DNA from: Novosphingobium sp.
GTDB taxonomy: Bacteria; Pseudomonadota; Alphaproteobacteria; Sphingomonadales; Sphingomonadaceae
Assembly: GCA_017744735.1 (NCBI GenBank)
Contig: JAGIAR010000009.1
Span: 62,001-126,000 of the forward strand
Reading direction: 5' to 3'
DNA: 64,000 nucleotides
Shown piece by piece: positions 51,494 to 63,438 of the stretch; position 1 is the stretch's first letter; each line of letters starts with the position of its first letter. The position numbers were made by a program, and so were the translations under genes. The notes under the pieces are model-generated. The model did not search any database, was not told the origin of the DNA, and saw nothing but the letters and a program-made list of their open reading frames with translations.

Positions 51494-51969
51494 GCCGCGG
51501 GCTGCGCCTCGAGCCGCGGCGGCTCGACCGGCTCGACCAGCAGCACCGCCCCGTCGCTGCCGGTGATGCGGACATGCGCGCCCGGAGCGGCGTCGGCGCC
51601 CTTGGCGAGCCATTCGCTGTCGCCATATTTGACCCGGCCCGAACCGTTGCCGATCGCCTGCGTCACCACCGCGACTTCGCCCACCAGCCGCGCGGTGCGG
51701 TGGTTCATGTTCGGATCGGCCTCCTCGATCGGATTGGCCTGGAGATAGCGCCGGCCGAGGAACACCGCGACCACCGCCAGCACCGCGAACATCACGATCT
51801 GCACCGGCAGGCCGATCGGCAGGACCATCGCGGTCAGCCCGGTGACGAGCGCCGCGCCGGCCAGCCAGATCAGGAACACGCCGGGGATCGCCATTTCGGC
51901 GGCGGCGAGGAACAGCCCGATCGCGAGCCAGGCCCAGTGCGGCTCGATATCGTTGAGCCAGGCCGTCAC
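51490..51969 (-). CDS. NfeD-family membrane protein
   Basis: 159 residues. Helices at about 13-32, 37-56 and 59-80; C-terminal OB-fold (ARLVGEVAVVTQAIGNGSGRVKYGDSEWLAKGADAAPGAHVRITGSDGAVLLVEPV). NfeD proteins partner with SPFH proteins, and here the gene overlaps the stop of the SPFH gene upstream (GTGA/ATGA-type overlap at 51966-51969). Confidence 0.9.
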   Translation of the reverse strand: MTAWLNDIEPHWAWLAIGLFLAAAEMAIPGVFLIWLAGAALVTGLTAMVLPIGLPVQIVMFAVLAVVAVFLGRRYLQANPIEEADPNMNHRTARLVGEVAVVTQAIGNGSGRVKYGDSEWLAKGADAAPGAHVRITGSDGAVLLVEPVEPPRLEAQPAA

Positions 51970-52946
51970 TGGCCGCCTCCCGCCGGCGGCACGCTGCGGC
52001 CGCGGGCCGGCGGGGCCGGAGCTTTCGGCGCGGCGGGCGGCGGATTGCCGACCGCATCCCGGACCAGTTCGCCGATCCCGCCGAGCGTCCCGATCAGCTG
52101 GGTCGCCTCGACCGGGAACAGGATCGTCTTCGCATTGGGCGAAGTCGCGAAGGCCGCGACCGCCTCGGTGTATTTCTGCGCGACGAAGTAGTTGAGCGCC
52201 TGGGTGCCCGAGGTCGCGATCGCTTCGGACACGACCTGGGTCGCGCGGGCTTCGGCCTCGGCCGCGCGCTCGCGGGCTTCGGCGTCGCGGAAGGCGGATT
52301 CGCGACGGCCCTCGGCCGCGAGGATCTGCGACTGCTTGAGGCCCTCGGCGCGCAGGATGTCGGATGCGCGGGTGCCTTCGGCCTCGAGAATCTCGGCGCG
52401 CTTGAGCCGTTCGGCCTTCATCTGCCGCGCCATCGCTTCGCTGATGTCGATCGGCGGGCGGATGTCCTTGATCTCGACCCGGGTGATCTTCACCCCCCAG
52501 GGCGCGGTCGCATGGTCGACCACCACCAGCAGCTTCGCATTGATCTCGTCGCGCTTGGACAAGGTCTCGTCGAGGTCCATCGAGCCCATCACCGTGCGCA
52601 GGTTGGTGGTCGTGAGCTGCATGATCGCGAGATAGAGGCTGTGCACCTCATAGGCGGCCTTGCCCGCGTCGAGCACCTGGAAGAACACCACCGCATCGAC
52701 CCCGACCATCGCGTTGTCGCGGGTGATGATCTCCTGCCCCGGCACGTCGAGCACCTGCTCCATCATATTGACCTTCTGGCCGACGCGATCGACGAAGGGG
52801 ATGATCAGGTGCAGGCCCGGCTCGGCCGCGAGGGTGAACTTGCCCAGCCGCTCGATCGTGTAAACGTAGCCCTGCCGAACCACGCGCACGCCCATCATCA
52901 GGAAAATGAATGCCACAACCAGCAGCGCGATCGCGAAAGCGCCCAT
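51966..52946 (-). CDS. qmcA: SPFH/Band 7 (QmcA/paraslipin-like) membrane protein
   Basis: 326 residues. N-terminal helix (FAIALLVVAFIFLMMGVRVV), SPFH domain (GYVYTIERLGKFTLAAEPGLHLIIPFVDRV...IITRDNAMVGVDAVVFFQVLDAGKAAYEV), and a heptad-rich coiled coil from about 165 to 240 (RQMKAERLKRAEILEAEGTRASDILRAEGLKQSQILAAEGRRES). Ends in a Pro/Gly-rich tail. Scaffold-type membrane protein paired with NfeD. Confidence 0.92.
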   Translation of the reverse strand: MGAFAIALLVVAFIFLMMGVRVVRQGYVYTIERLGKFTLAAEPGLHLIIPFVDRVGQKVNMMEQVLDVPGQEIITRDNAMVGVDAVVFFQVLDAGKAAYEVHSLYLAIMQLTTTNLRTVMGSMDLDETLSKRDEINAKLLVVVDHATAPWGVKITRVEIKDIRPPIDISEAMARQMKAERLKRAEILEAEGTRASDILRAEGLKQSQILAAEGRRESAFRDAEARERAAEAEARATQVVSEAIATSGTQALNYFVAQKYTEAVAAFATSPNAKTILFPVEATQLIGTLGGIGELVRDAVGNPPPAAPKAPAPPARGRSVPPAGGGQ

Positions 52947-53205
52947 CGAACCGACCCTCCTCTAGATAGCCGGCATGTTAGCGTTGGAGAGACGCCGGGC
53001 AAGCAAAACCGGACGTCCGCCGGCCCCGGAAAAACCAGCATTCGAACGGTATCTCGGCGAAGGGGAGGCCGGATCGTCCGGGCACGATCGCGCATGCCCG
53101 CCCGCTGTTACACTCCGGCGATTGCCCGGCGCTGGGCAAAGTGCTTAGTGTGCTCAGCAAAGGCACCGCGAAACCGCGGGCCGGATCATAACGGGAGAGA
53201 CTTGC

Positions 53206-54486
53206 ATGAGACGGATGATCGCCCTGGCCCTGGGAAGCGCACTGGCCATGTCCGCAGCGGCGGGCTGGGCACAGACCGACGGCCCCGCCCCGGCCGCACC
53301 TGCGGCGCCAGCCCCCGCAACCCCGGCGCCGAGCCCGTTCCTCGCCGTGCCGCTGGGCGACGGCCCGTGGGACTACACGACCGAGAAGAACAAGATCCAC
53401 GTCGAGGTGGTGACCAAGGGGCTCGACCACCCCTGGGGAATGGCGTTCCTTCCCAACGGCGACATGCTGGTGACCGAACGCCCCGGCCGCCTGCGGATCG
53501 TGAGCAAGGCGGGCGTGCTCGACCCGACCCCGATCGCCGGCCTGCCCGCGATCGCCGCCGCCGGCATCGGCGGGCTGATGGACGTCGAGCTGCACCCGAA
53601 CTTCGCCAAGAACCGGCTGATTTACCTGACCTATTCCAAGCCGAGCGCGGATGACCCCAAGAACACCACGCTGGCGGTACTGCGCGCCAAGTGGGACGGC
53701 AGCCACCAGCTCAGCGAAGTGAAGGACATCTTCGTCGCCGACGCCTGGTTCGGCAAGGAACCGCTGCCCCAGCGCTGCTGCGGCCAGGGGCCGGCGAGCG
53801 GATCCTTCGGCGGGCGCATGGCCTTCGACAGCGAAGGCTATCTGTTCGTCACCAGCGGCGACCGCAACTACGGCGAGATGGTGCAGAAGACCGACAACGA
53901 TTTCGGCAAGATCCTGCGCCTGAAGGACGACGGCAGCATTCCCGACGACAATCCCTTCGTCGGCGACAAGGACTACAAACCGGAAATCTGGACGCTCGGC
54001 CACCGCAACCCGACCGGGCTGACGATCGATCCCGAATACGGCGAGATGTGGGAGACCGAGTTCGGCCCGCACGGCGGCGACGAGGTCAACCGCATCCAGC
54101 GCGGAGCGAATTACGGCTGGATCGACGTGACCCAGGGCGAGCATTACGACAAGACCCCGGCCAAGGGGGTCAAGGGCGTCCAGGGAATGACCGACCCGCT
54201 GATCGTGTGGCTGCCCAACCCCAACTCGGCCAATCCGGGCGGCCTGACCTTCTATCACGGCAAGCGCTTCCCCGGGTGGGACGGCAGCCTGTTCATCGCG
54301 ATGATGACCAAGTCGCTGGTCCGCGCCGGCATGGGTGCAAGCGGCGATCCGGACGGACATCAGGAAAAGCTGCTCGAAGACCTGAAACAACGCCTGCGCG
54401 ATGTGCGCCAGGGCCCCGACGGCAATCTCTACATTCTGACAGACGAGAAGGAAGGCGCGATGCTGCGGGTCAGTCCGGGCCGGTAG
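53206..54486 (+). CDS. PQQ-dependent aldose sugar dehydrogenase
   Basis: 426 residues. Signal peptide (MIALALGSALAMSAAAGWA), Pro/Ala-rich linker, then the soluble-glucose-dehydrogenase propeller: HPWGMAFLPNGDMLVTERPGRLRIV, GLMDVELHPNFAKNRLIYLTYS, RCCGQGPASGSFGGRMAFD, PEIWTLGHRNPTGLTIDP and FGPHGGDEVNRIQRGANYGW. These blocks are typical of YliI-type enzymes. The enzyme oxidises aldoses in the periplasm. A vicinal CysCys pair as seen here is common in the family. PQQ synthesis genes are not in the window. Confidence 0.92.
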   Translation: MRRMIALALGSALAMSAAAGWAQTDGPAPAAPAAPAPATPAPSPFLAVPLGDGPWDYTTEKNKIHVEVVTKGLDHPWGMAFLPNGDMLVTERPGRLRIVSKAGVLDPTPIAGLPAIAAAGIGGLMDVELHPNFAKNRLIYLTYSKPSADDPKNTTLAVLRAKWDGSHQLSEVKDIFVADAWFGKEPLPQRCCGQGPASGSFGGRMAFDSEGYLFVTSGDRNYGEMVQKTDNDFGKILRLKDDGSIPDDNPFVGDKDYKPEIWTLGHRNPTGLTIDPEYGEMWETEFGPHGGDEVNRIQRGANYGWIDVTQGEHYDKTPAKGVKGVQGMTDPLIVWLPNPNSANPGGLTFYHGKRFPGWDGSLFIAMMTKSLVRAGMGASGDPDGHQEKLLEDLKQRLRDVRQGPDGNLYILTDEKEGAMLRVSPGR

Positions 54487-54535
54487 CGAGGCGTCATTCC
54501 AGAGGCAGGCCAAGGCAGGATCGAAGGAGAAGGCG

Positions 54536-55807
54536 ATGCTCAACCAGGCGGACAACGATCTGCTGACCCGGGTCGGCCCCGGCACCCCGATGGGCGACAT
54601 GCTGCGCGAATACTGGGTGCCCGCCTGCCGTTCGGCGACGCTCGAGGCCGACGGGGCGCCCGCCCGCATCCGCCTGTTCGGCGAGAACTTCGTCGCCTTC
54701 CGCGTAACCGACGGGCGGGTCGGCTTCATGCAGGAAGGCTGTCCGCATCGCTGCGCCTCGCTGGCGCTGGCGCGCAACGAGGAAGGCGGCCTGCGCTGCA
54801 TCTTCCACGGGTGGAAATTCGACGTCGAGGGCAAGTGCGTCGACGCGCCGACCGAGCCGGGCGGCCAGCGCGCGAAATTCGCCGAGAGCGTGCCGGTGCG
54901 CAGCCACCCGACCCACGAGGCCGGCGGGCTGGTGTGGGTTTACATGGGCAAGCGAGCGACCCCGCCGCGGTTCCCCGAATACGAATTCACCGCCCTGCCG
55001 TCGGAGAACATCCAGCCGACCCGCGGGATCATCCGCACCAACTGGCTGCAGGGGCTCGAGGCGCTGCTCGATTCCGCCCATGTCGGCTTCCTCCACTCGG
55101 CCAACCTCAGCAGCGCGCTCGGCAAGGCGCTGTTCAAGGAGGAATCGGACTACATGCTCAACGACGGGGCGCCGGTGTTCGAATTCGTCGAGCAGCCCTA
55201 TGGCTTCCGCGAGGGCGCGATCCGGCAGGAAGGGCCTGACCGCAGCTATGCGCGGGTACGCGAGGTCTCGCTGCCGTTCTTCAGCTTCATTCCGTCGGCG
55301 CCGACCGGATCGCGGATCGTGTGCTGTTCGATCCCGATCGACGATTGCACCACCGCACAGTGGTATATCGCCTATGACACCGACGGCCCGCTCGAACGCA
55401 ACATCCTGACCGACTTCGGCGCGACCTCGGGCGATCCCGACCATTTCAACGCCGACATGGGCGGCCCGGAAAACCTCTGGCACCAGGATCGCCAGGCGAT
55501 GAAGGACGGGCACTGGAGCGGGATTATCGGGCGCGGCAACGCCTATGAGGATTTCGCGGTGCAGGAGAGCATGGGCCCGATCGTCGACCGGACCCAGGAA
55601 TATCTCGGCACCTGCGACCGCGTGATCTACCGCGCGCGGATGCTGCTGCTCGACGCGGTCAAGCGCTTCCGCGACACCGGCGAGCTGTCGTTCGCCGGCG
55701 ACGAGATCGACTTCGGGGCGATCCGCGCGGTGAGTTTCCCGTTCAAGAAGGACGAGGACTGGCGCGATTTCGACGCGCACGAGCTGGCGGCGATCGCGGC
55801 TGAGTGA
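54536..55807 (+). CDS. Rieske [2Fe-2S] aromatic-ring oxygenase, large subunit
   Basis: 423 residues. N-terminal LTRVGPGTPMGDMLREYWVPA is typical of the phthalate dioxygenase/O-demethylase branch. The Rieske cluster is CPH...CIFHGW (about 70-94, C-x-H-x17-C-x2-H). The mononuclear iron His/Asp are near GLEALLDSAHVGFLH. Close relatives include phthalate 4,5-dioxygenase oxygenase, vanillate demethylase and LigX-type enzymes; the substrate is not known. No reductase or ferredoxin gene is nearby. It lies 50 bp after the sugar dehydrogenase and next to the lig cluster. Confidence 0.88.
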   Translation: MLNQADNDLLTRVGPGTPMGDMLREYWVPACRSATLEADGAPARIRLFGENFVAFRVTDGRVGFMQEGCPHRCASLALARNEEGGLRCIFHGWKFDVEGKCVDAPTEPGGQRAKFAESVPVRSHPTHEAGGLVWVYMGKRATPPRFPEYEFTALPSENIQPTRGIIRTNWLQGLEALLDSAHVGFLHSANLSSALGKALFKEESDYMLNDGAPVFEFVEQPYGFREGAIRQEGPDRSYARVREVSLPFFSFIPSAPTGSRIVCCSIPIDDCTTAQWYIAYDTDGPLERNILTDFGATSGDPDHFNADMGGPENLWHQDRQAMKDGHWSGIIGRGNAYEDFAVQESMGPIVDRTQEYLGTCDRVIYRARMLLLDAVKRFRDTGELSFAGDEIDFGAIRAVSFPFKKDEDWRDFDAHELAAIAAE

Positions 55808-55810
55808 CTT

Positions 55811-55910
55811 CCTCCCCTCCCCGGCGGGGAGGGGATCGAGGGGAGGGGGAACCGCCTCCCGGAAAGGCCGAGCACCCCCACCCTACCCTCCCCCTGCGAG
55901 GGGGAGGAAA
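55811..55910. repeat. REP/MITE-like inverted-repeat element between Rieske and ligI genes
   Basis: About 100 bp with a hairpin at each end: CCCCTCCCC-GGC-GGGGAGGGG (55814-55834) and CCTCCCCCT-GCG-AGGGGGAGG (55887-55907). The interior also carries inverted G-run and C-run stretches. The same layout is seen at 62199-62298. Also a plausible bidirectional terminator for the convergent genes. Confidence 0.7.
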
Positions 55911-55911
55911 A

Positions 55912-57887
<1,976 letters not shown>

Positions 57888-57891
57888 CCGA

Positions 57892-58566
57892 TCAGATCCA
57901 CTTCAGCCCCATGTCGATCAGCTTCTGGCGGAAGCCGTACATGTCGAGGCCGAGCTCGCCCGAGGCGAGGCGCTGGCGCTTGTCGCCCTCGTTGGCTTCG
58001 CGGGCCTGGGCCTTCTTGAGCACCTCCTCGGCATCGGCGCGGCGGACCACGCAGACCCCGTCGTCATCGGCCACGATCACGTCGCCCGGCTCCATATAGG
58101 CTCCGGCGCAGACCACCGGCACATTGACGCTGCCGAGCGAGGCTTTGATCGTCCCTTGCGCGAACACGCGCTTCGACCACACCGGGAAGTTCATCTCGGT
58201 CAGGTCGCGCACGTCGCGGATGCCGGCGTCGATGATCAGGCCCTTGCAGCCGCGCGCCTGCGCCGAGGTCGCGAGGAGATCGCCGAAATAGCCGTCTTCG
58301 CACGGCGAAGTCGGCGCGATCACGAGGATGTCGCCGTCCTGGCACTGCTCGATCGCGGCGTGGACCATGTAGTTGTCGCCCGGCGGCACGCTGATCGTCA
58401 CCGCGCTCGCGCCGACGCGCATGCCCGAATAGATCGGGCGCATGTAGCTGGCGAGCAGGCCGGTGCGGCCCTGCGCCTCGTGCACCGTCGCGACTCCGCA
58501 GGCGCCAAGCCCCTCGACCACCTCGCGCGGCGCGCGCTGGATATTCTGGACGACGACTCCGTGCAT
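57892..58566 (-). CDS. ligK: 4-carboxy-4-hydroxy-2-oxoadipate aldolase
   Basis: 224 residues; RraA-like class II pyruvate aldolase. [15 protein letters not shown] near residues 24-38, [49 protein letters not shown] (Asp-Arg motif for metal and pyruvate) and [15 protein letters not shown]. Last step: CHA gives pyruvate and oxaloacetate. First gene of the leftward operon; shares a divergent promoter region with the rightward operon. Confidence 0.94.
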   Translation of the reverse strand: MHGVVVQNIQRAPREVVEGLGACGVATVHEAQGRTGLLASYMRPIYSGMRVGASAVTISVPPGDNYMVHAAIEQCQDGDILVIAPTSPCEDGYFGDLLATSAQARGCKGLIIDAGIRDVRDLTEMNFPVWSKRVFAQGTIKASLGSVNVPVVCAGAYMEPGDVIVADDDGVCVVRRADAEEVLKKAQAREANEGDKRQRLASGELGLDMYGFRQKLIDMGLKWI

Positions 58567-58663
58567 TTCGTGCTCTCCCGGACTAAATGGTGTCGGGCGC
58601 TTGCATCCGCTAGAGGCTCCGCGTCAAGCCGCAACAGGCCGCGGCCCGGGCTCCTCGCAAACT

Positions 58664-58680
58664 TGTAAGCAACACTTACA
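58664..58680. promoter_or_regulatory. Candidate LysR-type (LigR-like) operator in divergent lig promoter
   Basis: TGTAAGCAACACTTACA: a 6-bp perfect dyad with a 5-bp centre, containing T-N11-A (TAAGCAACACTTA), the LysR-type binding signature. It lies 98 bp from ligK and 41 bp from the DUF1932 gene start. In SYK-6 a LysR-type LigR controls these operons; a LigR gene is not in this window. Confidence 0.5.
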
Positions 58681-58720
58681 TTCTGTAGGCCGCCCGGAGA
58701 GAGGATTTCGTACCCGAATC

Positions 58721-59542
58721 ATGAGCGCACCGCTGCCTCATCTCGCCTTGATCGGCTTCGGCGAAGCCGGGTCCACCTTCGCCCGCGCGGGCGGATGGGG
58801 CGATGCCGCGCGCGGCTGGGACGTCCTGCCCGGGCGCCGCGCCGCGATGGCGGAGTGCGGCATAACCGCCGCCGCGAGCGCGGAGGAGGCGCTGGCCGGG
58901 GCGTCGCTCGCGCTCGCGCTGGTGACCGCCGACACCGCGCTCGACGCCGCGCGGGACTATGCCCGGTTCCTGCGCCCGGGGGCGATCTGGTGCGACATGA
59001 ACTCGGTCGCGCCCGAGACCAAGCGCGGCGCCGCGAAGGCGATCGGGGAGGCCGGCGGACGCTATGTCGACGTCGCGGTGATGGCCCCGGTCGATCCGGC
59101 CGCGCTGTCCGTGCCGCTGCTGCTGGCCGGGCCCGCCGCCGGCGAGGCGATGGACCTGCTCAACGCGCTCGGCTTCGCGAAGACGCGCATCGTCGGCGAC
59201 GAGATCGGCCGCGCGAGCGCGATCAAGATGATCCGCTCGGTGATGGTCAAGGGGATCGAGGCGCTGAGCTGGGAATGCGCCGAGGCCGCGCGGGCGGCGG
59301 GCGTGCTCGACGAAGTGACCGCCTCGCTCGATGCGAGCGAGAAGCAGTCCCCCTGGGCCGAGCGTTTCGCCTACAACCGCGAGCGGATGGAGCACCACGG
59401 CGCACGGCGCGCGGCCGAGATGGAAGAATCCGCCAAGACCCTGCTGGACCTCGGCGTCGAGCCGGTTATGACGCGCGGCACGGTGATCCGGCAGCGCGAC
59501 GCTGCAGCGAAGAACAAAGCCAAGAGGAACGAAGCCGCATGA
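58721..59542 (+). CDS. DUF1932 NAD(P)-binding (6-phosphogluconate dehydrogenase-like) protein
   Basis: 273 residues. N-terminal Rossmann ALIGFGEAGSTFARAGG (about 8-24), GAIWCDMNSVAPETKRG (about 87-103), and a C-terminal DUF1932 helical domain (SAIKMIRSVMVKGIEALSWECAEAARAAGVLDEV). Overall fold is of beta-hydroxyacid dehydrogenases; substrate unknown. First gene of the rightward lig operon; stop overlaps the ligJ ATG (ATGA). Confidence 0.85.
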   Translation: MSAPLPHLALIGFGEAGSTFARAGGWGDAARGWDVLPGRRAAMAECGITAAASAEEALAGASLALALVTADTALDAARDYARFLRPGAIWCDMNSVAPETKRGAAKAIGEAGGRYVDVAVMAPVDPAALSVPLLLAGPAAGEAMDLLNALGFAKTRIVGDEIGRASAIKMIRSVMVKGIEALSWECAEAARAAGVLDEVTASLDASEKQSPWAERFAYNRERMEHHGARRAAEMEESAKTLLDLGVEPVMTRGTVIRQRDAAAKNKAKRNEAA

Positions 59543-60564
59543 GCATGGTGATCGACTGCCACGGACATTACACGGTGCTCCCCAAGGGGCATGACGCGTG
59601 GCGCGAGGAGCAGGTCGCGGCGTTCAAGGCCGGCACCCCCTGCCCGCCCTATCCCGAGATCACCGACGCCGAGATTCGCGAGACGATCGAAGCCAACCAG
59701 CTGCGCCTGATCAAGGAGCGCGGCGCGGACCTGACGATCTTCAGCCCGCGCGCCTCGGCCATGGCCCCCCATGTCGGCGACGAGGCGGTCGCCAAGGAAT
59801 GGGCGCGGCGCTGCAACGACCTCATCGCGCGCGTGGTCGACCTGTTCCCCGAAACCTTCGTCGGCGTCTGCATGCTGCCGCAGAGCCCGAAGGCCGACAT
59901 GAGCGCCTCGATCGCGGAGCTCGAGCGCTGCGTGAACGAGCTCGGCTTCATCGGCTGCAACCTGAACCCCGATCCGAGCGGCGGTCATTTCAGCCATCCG
60001 CCGCTGACCGACCGCTACTGGTATCCGTTCTACGAGAAGATGGTCGAGCTCGACGTGCCGGCGATGATCCACGTCTCGGGGAGCTGCAACCCCTCGATGC
60101 ATGCGACCGGCGGCTATTACATCGCGGCCGACACGCTGGCCTTCATGCAATTGCTGCAGGGCGATCTGTTCGCCGACTTCCCGACCCTGCGCTTCATCAT
60201 TCCGCACGGCGGCGGCGCGGTGCCCTATCACTGGGGGCGCTATCGCGGCCTGGCCGACATGCTCAAGCAGCCGAGCCTCGACACCCATCTGATGAACAAC
60301 GTGTTCTTCGACACCTGCGTCTATCACCAGCCAGGCATCGACCTGCTGGCCGACGTGATCGCGAACAAGAACATCCTGTTCGGCAGCGAGATGGTCGGCG
60401 CGGTGCGCGGGATCGATCCGACCACCGGTTTCTACTTCGACGACACCAAGCGCTATGTCGATGCGCTGGACATCTCGGACGCCGAACGCGCCGCGATCTT
60501 CGCCGGCAACGCCCGCAAGGTCTTCCCGCGGCTCGACGCGAAATTGAAAGAACGCGGCCTTTGA
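59539..60564 (+). CDS. ligJ: 4-oxalomesaconate hydratase
   Basis: 341-residue amidohydrolase-fold hydratase converting 4-oxalomesaconate to CHA. VIDCHGHYTVLP at the start (HxH), PRASAMAPHVGD, GSCNPSMHATGGYYIAADT, FIIPHGGGAVPYHWGRYRGL and FGSEMVGAVRGIDP match LigJ. ATG overlaps the preceding stop; a second ATG is 6 bp later. Confidence 0.94.
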   Translation: MSMVIDCHGHYTVLPKGHDAWREEQVAAFKAGTPCPPYPEITDAEIRETIEANQLRLIKERGADLTIFSPRASAMAPHVGDEAVAKEWARRCNDLIARVVDLFPETFVGVCMLPQSPKADMSASIAELERCVNELGFIGCNLNPDPSGGHFSHPPLTDRYWYPFYEKMVELDVPAMIHVSGSCNPSMHATGGYYIAADTLAFMQLLQGDLFADFPTLRFIIPHGGGAVPYHWGRYRGLADMLKQPSLDTHLMNNVFFDTCVYHQPGIDLLADVIANKNILFGSEMVGAVRGIDPTTGFYFDDTKRYVDALDISDAERAAIFAGNARKVFPRLDAKLKERGL

Positions 60565-60862
60565 GCACCGAAACCGCCTCCATCTCGATCGGCTTCGCCC
60601 CGTGCGAGAAGCCGGCGCGCTATCTCCAGCAGCTGGTGAGCCACTGGAGCCACAAGATGGCCGCGACCTGGAACGATCCGGTGGCTGCATTCCCCTTTTC
60701 CGATCTCACCACCGCGGTGATGCAAGCCCTGCCCAATGGCATTGGTATTACCCTGACCACTGCCGACCATGACGAGAACGTCCGCATGCGCGGCGTGCTT
60801 GAAAAACATCTCGACCGCTTCGCGTTTCGCGAGGCGCCGCTGACCTACGAATGGAAAGAGCA

Positions 60863-60866
<4 letters not shown>
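60561..60866 (+). CDS. DUF2218 domain protein within the lig operon
   Basis: 101 residues starting from a TTG overlapping the ligJ stop (TTGA), and ending in a TGA overlapping the ligA ATG. The segment KPARYLQQLVSHWSHKMAATWNDPVAAFPF...VRMRGVLEKHLDRFAFRE is typical of DUF2218: a small alpha/beta protein related to siderophore-interacting and ferredoxin-like folds by annotation only. No function is assigned, but its position in a tightly overlapping operon suggests a link to protocatechuate breakdown. Confidence 0.78.
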
Positions 60867-62189
<1,323 letters not shown>

Positions 62190-62198
62190 CTTCGATCT

Positions 62199-62298
62199 CC
62201 CCTCCCGCTTGCGGGAGGGGTCGGGGGAGGGCTTGTAGGGTCAGCCCTCCGCCGGAAACGATAGACCCTCCCCTAGCCCCTCCCGCGCGCGGGAGGGG
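62199..62298. repeat. REP/MITE-like inverted-repeat element between ligB and ligC
   Basis: About 100 bp bounded by palindromes CCCCTCCCGC-TT-GCGGGAGGGG (62199-62220) and CCCCTCCCGC-GCGGGAGGGG-type (62277-62298), with inverted GGTCGGGGGAGGGC / ACCCTCCCCTAGCC stretches inside. Same layout as 55811-55910. It separates ligC from ligAB by 127 bp in an otherwise tightly overlapping operon. Confidence 0.7.
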
Positions 62299-62316
62299 AA
62301 CCTGGAGAACAAATCC

Positions 62317-63273
62317 ATGCGTATCGCACTCGCCGGGGCCGGCGCCTTCGGGGAAAAGCATCTCGACGGCCTCAAGAACATCGACGGGGTCGAAATCGTC
62401 TCGATCATCTCGCGCCGCGCCGAACAGGCCGCCGAAGTCGCCGCCAAGTACGGCGCGAAGCATTCGGGCACCGAGCTTTCGGAAGCGCTCGAGCGCGACG
62501 ACGTCGACGCGGTGATCCTGTGCACCCCGACCCAGATGCACGCCGAACAGGCAATCGCCTGCATGGAAGCCGGCAAGCACGTCCAGGTCGAAATCCCGCT
62601 GTCGGACAGCTGGGGCGATGCCGAGGCGGTGCTCAAGAAGCAGCAGGAGACCGGCCTCGTCTGCATGGTCGGCCACACCCGCCGCTTCAATCCCTCGCAC
62701 CAGTTCGTGCATAACCGGATCGTCGCGGGCGAGCTGAACATCCAGCAGATGGACGTGCAGACCTATTTCTTCCGCCGCAAGAACATGAACGCGAAGGGCG
62801 AAGCCCGTTCGTGGACCGATCACCTGCTGTGGCACCACGCCGCGCATACGATCGACCTGTTCGCCTACCAGGCCGGAAAGATCGTCACCGCCAATGCGAT
62901 CCAGGGACCCAAGCATCCCGAACTCGGCATCGCGATGGACATGTCGATCCAGCTCAAGAGCGAAAGCGGCGCGATCTGCACCCTGTCGCTGTCGTTCAAC
63001 AACGACGGCCCGCTCGGCACCTTCTTCCGCTACATCGGCGACAGCGCGACCTATATCGCGCGCTACGACGATCTCGTCACCGGCAAGGAAGAGCCGATCG
63101 ACCTGACCGGCGTGACCGTTTCGAACAACGGGATCGAGCTGCAGGACCGCGAATTCATCGCCGCGATCCGCGAGGGCCGCGAGCCCAACAGCTCGGTCGC
63201 GCAGGTGCTCGATTGCTACCGCGTGATCGGCGAACTGGCCGCGAGCCTCGAGGCGCAGGACGGCTGGTCCTGA
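62317..63273 (+). CDS. ligC: 4-carboxy-2-hydroxymuconate-6-semialdehyde dehydrogenase
   Basis: 318-residue GFO/IDH/MocA-type dehydrogenase making 2-pyrone-4,6-dicarboxylate with NAD(P)+. Rossmann motif ALAGAGAFGEKHLDGL (residues 4-19), VILCTPTQMHAEQAIACMEAGKHVQVEIPL (about 67-96, with the EIP motif), and the HHAAHTIDLFAY segment near 172-183. Matches LigC. Confidence 0.95.
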   Translation: MRIALAGAGAFGEKHLDGLKNIDGVEIVSIISRRAEQAAEVAAKYGAKHSGTELSEALERDDVDAVILCTPTQMHAEQAIACMEAGKHVQVEIPLSDSWGDAEAVLKKQQETGLVCMVGHTRRFNPSHQFVHNRIVAGELNIQQMDVQTYFFRRKNMNAKGEARSWTDHLLWHHAAHTIDLFAYQAGKIVTANAIQGPKHPELGIAMDMSIQLKSESGAICTLSLSFNNDGPLGTFFRYIGDSATYIARYDDLVTGKEEPIDLTGVTVSNNGIELQDREFIAAIREGREPNSSVAQVLDCYRVIGELAASLEAQDGWS

Positions 63274-63308
63274 GCTTCGAGCCATTCGTCACATATCCGC
63301 AGCTATCG

Positions 63309-63340
63309 AGGGCGCTCCTGATTGTCAGGGGCGCCCTTTT
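63309..63340 (+). terminator. Terminator after ligC
   Basis: 13-bp stem AGGGCGCTCCTGA / TCAGGGGCGCCCT (one G-U pair) with a 3-nt loop, followed by TTTT. Ends the rightward lig transcript. Confidence 0.88.
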
Positions 63341-63438
63341 CCGTTTAGTCGTTACACAAGCCGATAAGAATAGCCGGCCAGATAAAAGAAAAACCGGGGC
63401 CGCTGCCGGGACTTCACCGGCATATCGGGGATGACGAC

